From assembly GCA_905205995.1 (NCBI GenBank), contig CAJLFU010000020.1:1-37108 (forward strand): a stretch of DNA of 37,108 bases. Direction: 5' to 3'. This document shows positions 30,809 through 37,108 of this stretch, one piece after another. Source of the DNA: an uncultured Haemophilus sp. Lineage in GTDB: Bacteria; Pseudomonadota; Gammaproteobacteria; Enterobacterales; Pasteurellaceae. The stretch's first letter is position 1. Each line of letters starts with the position of its first letter. Position numbers and translations under genes: made by a program. The notes beneath the pieces are model-generated. The model was not told the origin of the DNA, ran no database searches, and worked only from the letters and a program-made list of their open reading frames with translations.

Positions 30809-31203
30809 ATGAACGCTTCCGCCCTTTTAATCGCGATTCTGTCATGGTGATTGCAATTGATGGAGAGGAGCTCCTCCTGGTTCGCGAATATGCCGTCGGA
30901 ACAGAACAATATGAACTCGGCTTTGTAAAAGGCGGGATGGATGCTGGTGAAACGCCCGAACAAAGTGCTAATCGTGAATTGCAGGAAGAAATTGGTTTTG
31001 GCGCAAAAAAATGGACATTTTTACGCACAATGAAGATCAATCCACAAATCATGGGTCATAAAATGCATGTTTTATTAGGTGAAGATCTATACCCAAATCA
31101 ACTGGAAGGGGATGAACCCGAACCATTAGAAATCGTTCGTTACCCTTTATCTCAACTTGATGCTCTGTTGATGAGTGATGAATTTAATGAGGCAAGAAAC
31201 TTA

Positions 31204-31212
31204 ACCGCACTT
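31204..31212 (-). repeat. DNA uptake signal sequence
   Basis: Exact ACCGCACTT core near the 3' end of nudE. Confidence 0.9.
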
Positions 31213-31302
31213 TATACCTTGCGAGATTATTTAAAAAAATGTAAATAAATCGAAAAAATTTAGATAAATTCTAATCACAAGCGATTAACTTTAAATAAAA
31301 CT

Positions 31303-31316
31303 TGAATAATTATTCT
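31303..31316 (+). promoter_or_regulatory. Candidate ARG box (ArgR site) upstream of the OPT transporter
   Basis: TGAATAATTATTCT matches the ArgR half-operator TGAATWWWWATTCA at 13 of 14 positions. A weaker second match (TGAGAATGTATAGT, 31322-31335) follows five bases later, a little closer than the usual spacing. It is 48 bases before the start codon. In AT-rich DNA such a site can arise by chance. Confidence 0.35.
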
Positions 31317-31363
31317 TTTTTTGAGAATGTATAGTCATTTTTCAAAAATAAATAGGAAAATTT

Positions 31364-33364
31364 ATGTCTCATGATAATTTAAAAGAATTGACCTTCCGAG
31401 GAATGTTCCTTGGGGCGTTAATTACAGTGATTTTTACTGCATCTAACGTTTATTTGGGTCTTAAAGTGGGGATGACATTCGCCTCCTCCATTCCAGCTGC
31501 CGTAATCTCTATGGCAATTTTAAAATTCTTCAAGGATTCCAGTATCTTAGAAAATAACATGGTGCAAACCCAAGCTTCATCAGCGGGGACATTGTCTTCT
31601 GTTATTTTCGTTCTTCCAGGTCTGTTAATGATGGGTTACTGGCAAGAATTCCCATTCTGGCAAACTGTGCTTATCTGTGCCTCTGGCGGTACGTTGGGCG
31701 TACTATTCACTATTCCATTACGTCGTGCGATGGTGGTAAACAGCGACTTACCTTATCCTGAAGGTGTGGCTGCGGCTGAAATCTTAAAAGCAGGCAATAA
31801 TGACGAAAGTGACAGCGGTGTAAAAGATATCGCTTATGGCGGTATTTTTGCGGGAACCGTTGCGTTCTTAACTAACGCATTACGTGTCATGTCTGACAGC
31901 GCAAGTGCATGGTTCTCTAACGGTAAAGCCGTTTTCCAATTACCGATGGGTTTCTCTCTTGCATTAGTCGGCGCAGGCTACTTAATCGGTATCGTGGGCG
32001 GTCTTGCAATGTTATTCGGTACATTCCTCGCTTGGGGGGTGGCTGTGCCTTATTTCACCGCAACGGGTGATATGCCAACCGATGCATCCATCGTGAGCTA
32101 CGCAATGACTGAATGGAAAACCAAAGTTCGCTTTATCGGTGTGGGTACTATCGGTATTGCAGCAATTTGGACATTATTAATCCTTCTCAAGCCAATGATT
32201 GAAGGGATGGTTCATTCTTTCCGTATGTTAAAAGGTTCACAAGCTGAATCAGAAAATCGTATTGATATCGACTTATCACCAAAAACCATTATTTATATTT
32301 TATTGGCGACTGTCGTGTTAATCGTGATTTCCTTATATCACTTCGTTGCAGCGGCACCAATTTCTGCTGAGCTTGCCGTGTTATTAGTGGTAGTTTGTAC
32401 GCTGCTTGCGGTGTTAATTGGCTTCTTCGTTGCAGCAGCATCTGGTTATATGGCGGGATTAGTTGGTTCATCTTCTAGCCCAATTTCAGGTATTGGGATT
32501 ATTTCCGTCATCGTAATTTCACTTGTTTTAGTGACCATTGGTAAAAGCAGTGGCTTATTTGAAACGGCAGACGGTCAAAAATTCTTAACGGCATTAACCT
32601 TATTCACGGCATCTATCGTTTTAACCACAGCAACTATTTCAAACGATAACTTACAAGACTTAAAAACCGGTCTTTTAGTTGAAGCAACACCTTGGAGACA
32701 ACAGGTTGCATTAATCATTGGTTGTTTCGTTGGTGCATTAGTGATTGCGCCAGTATTAGAAATTTTATACCACGCTTATGGTTTCACGGGTGCATTACCA
32801 CGTCCAGACATGGATCCAACACAAGCACTTTCAGCGCCACAAGCGACTATTATGACTACCATTTCAAAAGGTATTTTCACCAACCAATTAGAATGGACTT
32901 ACATTTTAAGTGGTGTAGGCTTAGGTGTGGTATTAATCATTATTGATGGGCTTATGCGTAAAACGACTAACAGCCGCTTCGCACTACCAGTATTAGCGGT
33001 TGGTATTGGTATTTACCTTCCACCATCAATCAATATGCCGGTGGTAGTCGGTGCGGTGATGGCATGGCTTATCACACGCAATATTAAGAGCTATGCAAAA
33101 CGCACTAACGATACAGAAGTGGAGAAAAAAGCAGAACGTTTCGGTACGCTTTTCGCGGCAGGTTTAATTGTTGGTGAAAGCTTAATGGGCGTTATCTTAG
33201 CCTTCATTATCGCGGCATCTGTAACATCTGGCGGATCTGAAGCACCATTAGCCTTAGCGTTAGAAAACTGGGATAAAATGGGTGAATTACTCGGTCTTGC
33301 CGTGTTTATCTTCGGTGTCTTTATTTTCGTTTCTCGTGTATTGCGCGCGAAAAAATCAAAATAA
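31364..33364 (+). CDS. OPT-family oligopeptide transporter
   Basis: A 666-aa inner-membrane protein of the OPT superfamily with roughly 15-16 hydrophobic helices. Family marks are ELTFRGMFLGALITVIFTAS at residues 5-24, NVYLGLKVGMTFASSIPAAV near 25-44, NNMVQTQASSAGTLSSVIFV near 63-82 and DLPYPEGVAAAEILKAGN near 127-144. SPISGIGIISVIVISL lies near 370-385. Members carry peptides or metal chelates, energised by protons; Haemophilus relatives are annotated as oligopeptide transporters. The ATG follows AATAGGAAAATTT. A UUCG-loop terminator follows the stop. A candidate ARG box upstream might link it to amino-acid supply. Confidence 0.92.
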   Translation: MSHDNLKELTFRGMFLGALITVIFTASNVYLGLKVGMTFASSIPAAVISMAILKFFKDSSILENNMVQTQASSAGTLSSVIFVLPGLLMMGYWQEFPFWQTVLICASGGTLGVLFTIPLRRAMVVNSDLPYPEGVAAAEILKAGNNDESDSGVKDIAYGGIFAGTVAFLTNALRVMSDSASAWFSNGKAVFQLPMGFSLALVGAGYLIGIVGGLAMLFGTFLAWGVAVPYFTATGDMPTDASIVSYAMTEWKTKVRFIGVGTIGIAAIWTLLILLKPMIEGMVHSFRMLKGSQAESENRIDIDLSPKTIIYILLATVVLIVISLYHFVAAAPISAELAVLLVVVCTLLAVLIGFFVAAASGYMAGLVGSSSSPISGIGIISVIVISLVLVTIGKSSGLFETADGQKFLTALTLFTASIVLTTATISNDNLQDLKTGLLVEATPWRQQVALIIGCFVGALVIAPVLEILYHAYGFTGALPRPDMDPTQALSAPQATIMTTISKGIFTNQLEWTYILSGVGLGVVLIIIDGLMRKTTNSRFALPVLAVGIGIYLPPSINMPVVVGAVMAWLITRNIKSYAKRTNDTEVEKKAERFGTLFAAGLIVGESLMGVILAFIIAASVTSGGSEAPLALALENWDKMGELLGLAVFIFGVFIFVSRVLRAKKSK

Positions 33365-33370
33365 TGGATG

Positions 33371-33400
33371 AAAATAGGCTGTCTTCGGATAGCCTATTTT
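33371..33400 (+). terminator. UUCG-tetraloop terminator after the OPT gene
   Basis: A 13-bp stem (33371-33383 with 33388-33400, one G-U pair) is capped by the very stable TTCG tetraloop and ends in TTTTTCT. It begins 6 bases after the OPT stop. Confidence 0.88.
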
Positions 33401-33414
33401 TCTAGGAGCTTAAG

Positions 33415-33819
33415 GTGTCAACTCAATCCCCTTATTTGAAAGCGATTATTGTCTTCCCATTGCTTACCCAACTGATAGGCAGTGTTATTGCTTATGTCGT
33501 TTTCGAACTAGACGACTACAGAGAAGGTTATTTCGACTCTGCGTTATTTGGTTTCTCTCTGACATTTTGGCCACTAACGGTTCCGGCGATAATCAATGCT
33601 TACTTTGCTAAATGCCGAGGCTATCTACGCCATCATTGGAAGAAAATTCTCCTTTTTTCATTTATCATTATTTTTGTTTATTGGAGTATCGGTAATATCG
33701 TGATCGCACCAAATACGAAATATCTCACTGACCGTATATCCTTCATCTTAGGCGGCTCTGCCATCATGGCAATCTATACGACAATTTTCCTCTCCTTGTT
33801 ATTACCGAAATCAAAGTAG
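33415..33819 (+). CDS. Hypothetical inner-membrane protein
   Basis: A 134-aa protein starting at GTG 33415, with TAGGAGCTTAAG directly upstream. Four hydrophobic segments are visible at about residues 8-30, 43-63, 77-97 and 108-130. A short acidic loop FELDDYREGYFDS follows the first helix and a basic loop KCRGYLRHHWKK precedes the third. I do not recognise a family. It lies just after the OPT terminator and 9 bases before cysQ, so it may share the cysQ transcript. No catalytic motif is evident. Confidence 0.72.
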   Translation: MSTQSPYLKAIIVFPLLTQLIGSVIAYVVFELDDYREGYFDSALFGFSLTFWPLTVPAIINAYFAKCRGYLRHHWKKILLFSFIIIFVYWSIGNIVIAPNTKYLTDRISFILGGSAIMAIYTTIFLSLLLPKSK

Positions 33820-33828
33820 AGAATAAAT

Positions 33829-34635
33829 ATGCAATTATCTCAATCTCTTCTCGATCAAGTCCGCACGCTTGCCAATGAAGCGGGAAAACATTTGGCTCGT
33901 TTTTACCAACAGGATGTGAGAATACAAACTAAATCGGATAACACCCCTGTTACAGAGGCAGATTTATTTGTCAGCCAATTTTTAATCGAAAAACTGACCG
34001 CGCTTTTCCCTGATATTCCTGTTCTTTCAGAAGAAAACTGCAATATCCCCTTTGAACAACGCCAAACTTGGCAAACTTATTGGCTAATCGATCCCCTTGA
34101 TGGCACGCAGCAATTTATTGATCGCACGGATCAATTTTCGGTGTTGATTACACTCGTGCAAAACCATCAACCTGTAATGGGTGTTATCCACTTCCCTATT
34201 TTGAATATCACCTATTACGCCATGAAAGGTTTTGGGGCATTCAAGCAAAGCGACAAAGAAATAAAAACCTTACAACCCAGAAAAATCGATCTGACCAAAC
34301 CGTTAAAAATCGCCGTAGGCGCCACTACCTCACAAGAAAAAGTGCGGTCAATTTTGGCGAAGAATTTGGCATGCGAATTTACGGTGGTCGGTTCGAGTAG
34401 CTTAAAAAGCGGTTTAGTCGCAGAAGGAGCGGTTGATTGCTATATTCGCCTCGGCAAAACCGGCGAATGGGACACTGCTGGCGCTGAAATTTTATTAGCT
34501 GAAACCAATGGTGGAATTTTCGATCCACAATTTCAGCCTCTCACCTATAATCAGCGTGAAAGTTTAATTAATCCAAACTTTGTGATGGTGTCAGATAATA
34601 CACAAAATTGGGCATCTGTCTTTCAATTTAATTGA
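33829..34635 (+). CDS. cysQ: 3'(2'),5'-bisphosphate nucleotidase CysQ
   Basis: Removes the 3'-phosphate of adenosine 3',5'-bisphosphate (PAP), a by-product of sulfate activation and carrier-protein transfer. At 268 aa it is slightly longer than the E. coli enzyme. The inositol-monophosphatase fold motifs are present: DNTPVTEAD at 37-45, the metal ligands Glu68/Glu69 in VLSEEN, and WLIDPLDGTQQF at 85-96 with Asp88 and Asp91. GEWDTAGAEILLAETNGGIF near 218-237 gives the last metal ligand. ATG 33829 follows AGAGAATAAAT, a weak site. zwf follows after 72 bases. An uptake signal lies in the middle of the gene. Confidence 0.93.
   Translation: MQLSQSLLDQVRTLANEAGKHLARFYQQDVRIQTKSDNTPVTEADLFVSQFLIEKLTALFPDIPVLSEENCNIPFEQRQTWQTYWLIDPLDGTQQFIDRTDQFSVLITLVQNHQPVMGVIHFPILNITYYAMKGFGAFKQSDKEIKTLQPRKIDLTKPLKIAVGATTSQEKVRSILAKNLACEFTVVGSSSLKSGLVAEGAVDCYIRLGKTGEWDTAGAEILLAETNGGIFDPQFQPLTYNQRESLINPNFVMVSDNTQNWASVFQFN
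34340..34348 (+). repeat. DNA uptake signal sequence
   Basis: Exact AAGTGCGGT core inside cysQ. It is the first copy after a 3.1-kb gap over the OPT gene. Confidence 0.9.
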
Positions 34636-34707
34636 TTGGTTCGATTGGTAAAGTGCAGTAATATATTGCATTATTTAAAAACACTACTCGGAACAATAAG
34701 GAATAAT

Positions 34708-36189
34708 ATGCAAACGAATAATAACTGTATCGTAATTTTTGGTGCTTCTGGTGATTTAACGCACCGCAAACTCATTCCAGCACTTTATAATCTTTTCAAA
34801 TTTGGGCGTTTAAACCAATTTTCTGTATTGGGTGTTGCTCGTACAGAATTAAACGATGACACTTTCCGTGAAAAAATGCGTGAAGCGTTACTTGAAACAG
34901 AAGAAACCACACCAGAAACGTTAGATGCTTTTTGTAGCCATCTCTATTATCAAGCAGTAAATACATCAGATGCGGCTGATTACGGTAAATTAGTCCCACG
35001 TTTAGAAGAATTACATACTAAATATCAAACGAATGGCAACACCCTTTACTATATGTCTACGCCACCAAGCTTATATGGTGTGATTCCAGAATGCCTTGCG
35101 GCCCATGGTTTAAACACAGAAAAAGACGGTTGGAAACGGATTATTGTCGAAAAACCTTTTGGTTACGATGAAAAAACAGCACAAGAACTCGACGTTCAAA
35201 TTCATCGTTTCTTTGAAGAGCATCAAATCTATCGTATCGACCATTATCTTGGTAAAGAAACCGTACAAAACTTACTTGTTTTGCGCTTCTCAAATGGCTT
35301 ATTCGAACCACTTTGGAACCGTAATTACATTGATTATGTCGAAATTACGGGTGCCGAAGCCATTGGTGTAGAAGAACGTGGTGGCTATTATGATGGCTCC
35401 GGTGCAATGCGTGACATGTTCCAAAACCACTTATTACAAGTTTTAGCCATGGTTGCCATGGAACCACCTGCAATCATCAATGCGAACTCTATGCGTGATG
35501 AAGTGGCCAAAGTCATGTACTCTTTACGTCCATTAACGCAAGATGACGTTGAGCACAACTTAGTGCTTGGTCAATACACTGCAGCCGAAATTGATGGCAA
35601 AGAAGTCAAAGGCTATTTACAAGAAAAAGGCGTTCCAGCTAACTCTCGCACTGAAACCTTTATGGCGCTACGTTGTGAAATCGAAAACTGGCGTTGGGCA
35701 GGCGTGCCTTTCTATGTGCGTACAGGTAAACGCTTACCGGCACGTGTGACGGAAATTGTGATTCATTTTAAAACGACTCCGCACCCTGTATTTAGTCAAA
35801 ATGCACCAGAAAATAAATTGATCATTCGTATCCAACCCGACGAAGCCATCTCAATGCGTTTCGGCTTGAAAAAACCAGGTGCAGGCTTTGAAGCAAAAGA
35901 AGTGTCAATGGATTTCCGTTATGCGGATTTAGCAGACTCACAAGTCCTCACCGCGTACGAACGTCTATTGCTCGATGCGATGAAAGGTGATGCGACACTC
36001 TTTGCTCGTACTGATGCCGTTCATGCTGCATGGAAATTCGTTCAACCAATTTTAGACTACAAAGAAGCAGGCGGTCGAATTTACGAATATGAAGCCGGCA
36101 CTTGGGGACCTGTTGCGGCGGAAAAACTTATCGCGAAAAGTGGTCGCGTATGGCGTAAACCAAGTGGCAAAATGAAGAAAAAGGTTTAA
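34708..36189 (+). CDS. zwf: Glucose-6-phosphate 1-dehydrogenase
   Basis: First enzyme of the oxidative pentose phosphate pathway, making 6-phosphogluconolactone and NADPH. I start at ATG 34708 after AAGGAATAAT, giving 493 aa, the family size; the longer frame runs back to the cysQ stop. The NADP-binding motif FGASGDLTHRKL is at residues 11-22, and the active-site signature RIDHYLGKE with catalytic His179 is at 176-184. A further EKPFGYDE segment lies near 150 and the conserved YVRTGKRLP near 332-340. pgl, the next enzyme, follows after 68 bases, so the pair encodes consecutive reactions. A hairpin lies between them. Confidence 0.97.
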   Translation: MQTNNNCIVIFGASGDLTHRKLIPALYNLFKFGRLNQFSVLGVARTELNDDTFREKMREALLETEETTPETLDAFCSHLYYQAVNTSDAADYGKLVPRLEELHTKYQTNGNTLYYMSTPPSLYGVIPECLAAHGLNTEKDGWKRIIVEKPFGYDEKTAQELDVQIHRFFEEHQIYRIDHYLGKETVQNLLVLRFSNGLFEPLWNRNYIDYVEITGAEAIGVEERGGYYDGSGAMRDMFQNHLLQVLAMVAMEPPAIINANSMRDEVAKVMYSLRPLTQDDVEHNLVLGQYTAAEIDGKEVKGYLQEKGVPANSRTETFMALRCEIENWRWAGVPFYVRTGKRLPARVTEIVIHFKTTPHPVFSQNAPENKLIIRIQPDEAISMRFGLKKPGAGFEAKEVSMDFRYADLADSQVLTAYERLLLDAMKGDATLFARTDAVHAAWKFVQPILDYKEAGGRIYEYEAGTWGPVAAEKLIAKSGRVWRKPSGKMKKKV

Positions 36190-36200
36190 TCATCAATCGC

Positions 36201-36232
36201 AAGCCTTCTTCCCTACAAGCGGAAGAAGGCTT
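36201..36232 (+). other. Intergenic hairpin between zwf and pgl
   Basis: AAGCCTTCTTCC (36201-36212) and GGAAGAAGGCTT (36221-36232) form a perfect 12-bp stem with an eight-base loop. No T-run follows, so it is more likely a partial terminator, an RNA processing site or an mRNA-stabilising structure than a full terminator. Confidence 0.6.
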
Positions 36233-36257
36233 ATATCCAATATAAAGAGAAGCAAAC

Positions 36258-36956
36258 ATGAACACCATCACCTTCCCAACGGCTCAACACGCAGTTGAAA
36301 AGATCGCCCAAGAATTTGTGATTTATAGCCAATTAAATCATCCTGTACATATTTCTCTTTCTGGCGGCTCAACGCCTAAGCTGTTATTCAAAACCTTAGC
36401 CAAAGCGCCTTATGCAGAACAAATTAACTGGAAAAATCTGCATTTTTGGTGGGGTGATGATCGTATGGTTCCACCAACCGATTCAGAAAGCAACTATGGC
36501 GAAGTGCAAAAACTCTTATTCGATCATATTCAAATTCCAACGGAAAACATCCACAGAATTCGTGGCGAAAATGAACCGCACTTTGAACTAAAACGCTTCG
36601 AAGAAGAATTAAGTGCGGTCATTCCAAACGGTGTTTTTGATTGGATTATTTTAGGTATGGGAACGGACGGTCATACCGCTTCTCTTTTCCCACATCAAAC
36701 CAATTTTGATGATGAAAACCTTGCTGTCATGGCAAAACACCCTGAAAGCGGTCAAATCCGCATTTCTAAAACAGCCAAACTCATTGAACAAGCCAAACGC
36801 ATTACCTATTTGGTCACCGGCGAAAGCAAAGCGGATATTTTAAAAGAAATCCAAACGACTCCTGCAGAAAATCTGCCTTACCCTGCTGCCAAAATTAAAG
36901 CAAAAAATGGGGTGACGGAATGGTATTTGGATAAAGCGGCGGCAGCATTATTGTAA
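36258..36956 (+). CDS. pgl: 6-phosphogluconolactonase
   Basis: Hydrolyses the lactone made by Zwf to 6-phosphogluconate. The 232-aa length fits the DevB/NagB-like family. ISLSGGSTPKLLFKTLAK near 34-51 is the phosphate-binding loop, NWKNLHFWWGDDRMVPPTDS near 60-79 is characteristic, and ILGMGTDGHTASLFPHQTNF near 131-150 supplies the catalytic Asp/His region. The ATG follows AAGAGAAGCAAAC. It shares direction and pathway with zwf. Two uptake signals lie inside. Confidence 0.96.
   Translation: MNTITFPTAQHAVEKIAQEFVIYSQLNHPVHISLSGGSTPKLLFKTLAKAPYAEQINWKNLHFWWGDDRMVPPTDSESNYGEVQKLLFDHIQIPTENIHRIRGENEPHFELKRFEEELSAVIPNGVFDWIILGMGTDGHTASLFPHQTNFDDENLAVMAKHPESGQIRISKTAKLIEQAKRITYLVTGESKADILKEIQTTPAENLPYPAAKIKAKNGVTEWYLDKAAAALL
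36575..36583 (-). repeat. DNA uptake signal sequence
   Basis: Exact ACCGCACTT core inside pgl. Confidence 0.9.
36612..36620 (+). repeat. DNA uptake signal sequence
   Basis: Exact AAGTGCGGT core inside pgl, inverted relative to the copy 28 bases upstream. Confidence 0.9.
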
Positions 36957-36983
36957 TACGCCCATCAAAAAAGGAACGTCGAG

Positions 36984-37108
36984 ATGAAAAAAGTATTGTT
37001 ATTAACTTTATTGCCAGTAGCAGCAATGGCCACTTCAATCAAAGGTATTGGAGAAAACTACCAAGATTGGGATTTAGTATGTGATAACACGGGCACTTGT
37101 CGTATGGC
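36984..37108 (+). CDS. DUF1176-type secreted protein, 5' part only
   Basis: The gene runs off the right edge after 41 codons. A start at ATG 36984, after AAGGAACGTCGAG, gives a signal peptide MKKVLLLTLLPVAAMA. The mature start TSIKGIGENYQDWDLVCDNT then contains the DWxLVCDNTxTCR pattern I associate with DUF1176 periplasmic proteins. Function is unknown. It begins 27 bases after pgl and may be co-transcribed. Identification rests on a short segment. Confidence 0.65.
   Translation, partial: MKKVLLLTLLPVAAMATSIKGIGENYQDWDLVCDNTGTCRM

Larger units (their letters stand above)
30701..31248 (+). pseudogene. nudE: ADP compounds hydrolase NudE, apparent 1-base frameshift near codon 17
   Basis: NudE is a Nudix hydrolase of ADP-ribose, NADH and diadenosine phosphates. 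The expected N-terminus begins at ATG 30701 and reads MKKQFPHILSLSTVAKS, aligning with the E. coli NudE start (ETVARSRLF). The next codons should be CGT TTG TTT, but one C appears missing near 30750, throwing the frame. The rest continues in the other frame as LFEIQAVDLKFSNGI through to the stop, including a perfect Nudix box GGMDAGETPEQSANRELQEE at about codons 61-80 of that frame and then IGF. Translation could restart at TTG 30754, giving a 164-aa protein that lacks about 18 N-terminal residues. Either the gene is damaged, it uses this restart, or the base was lost in sequencing. Confidence 0.82.

Noticed and set aside
30637..30963. Long N-terminal extension of hslR
   Set aside because: It covers the promoter region and the divergent nudE gene; the normal Hsp15 start with AGGAAGAGTT is at 30636.
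1..37108. CRISPR array, prophage, tRNA or rRNA genes, attachment site
   Set aside because: No regularly spaced direct repeats, phage genes, or recognisable tRNA or rRNA sequence were seen when reading both strands.

Overview
The window reads as a chromosomal segment of a Haemophilus-like member of the Pasteurellaceae. The main sign is the 9-base core of the H. influenzae-type DNA uptake signal, AAGTGCGGT or its complement. I count about 30 exact copies, roughly 0.8 per kb, and four of them form back-to-back pairs that double as terminators. AT-rich codon use, an OmpP2-type porin, a LOS heptosyltransferase set, and an nlpD region followed by proS rather than rpoS all fit. H. parainfluenzae or a close relative is my best guess; the species is inference.

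Layout. 1-1.6 kb: pckA. 1.8-2.7 kb: a secreted alpha/beta-hydrolase behind a candidate Fur box. 2.7-3.2 kb: a preQ1-I-like riboswitch followed by the wreck of a queC-queD-queE operon. 3.4-8.4 kb: putA-putP for proline catabolism, with a perfect CRP site upstream. 8.4-8.7 kb: a 295-bp internally deleted IS3-family (IS150-type) element. 8.7-11 kb: hslO and an OmpP2-like porin. 11-16.2 kb: envelope genes on the minus strand (waaC, an EamA transporter, a YcxB-like membrane protein, waaF, hldD, a thioredoxin-fold protein). 16.2-18.7 kb: deoC and proS. 18.8-22.6 kb: nlpD, a 62-aa lipoprotein resembling NlpD's N-terminus, a YqaA-family protein, surE and truD. 22.8-24.7 kb: rraB, a SIMPL-domain protein, slyD. 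24.8-26.7 kb: hslVU behind a heat-shock-type promoter, divergent from aphA with its own CRP-like site. 27.7-30.2 kb: rmuC, a YqhA-family protein and a small lipoprotein. 30.2-31.2 kb: hslR and nudE, the latter apparently frameshifted. 31.4-37.1 kb: an OPT-family transporter, a small membrane protein, cysQ, zwf, pgl and the start of a DUF1176-type gene.

How it fits together. PutP imports proline, PutA oxidises it to glutamate, and PckA draws carbon from the TCA cycle into gluconeogenesis; CRP-like sites near putA, pckA and aphA suggest joint carbon-limitation control. HldD, WaaC and WaaF complete inner-core heptose addition. HslO, HslR, HslVU, SlyD and SurE are stress or protein-quality functions. 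Zwf and Pgl open the oxidative pentose phosphate route.

Most of the window is ordinary core genome. I see no CRISPR array, phage, tRNA/rRNA or obvious new defence system. The most informative stretch is 1.8-9.6 kb, which lacks uptake signals and contains gene decay, a stranded riboswitch and an IS relic. The lipoprotein beside nlpD and the nudE frameshift are the other points worth a second look.
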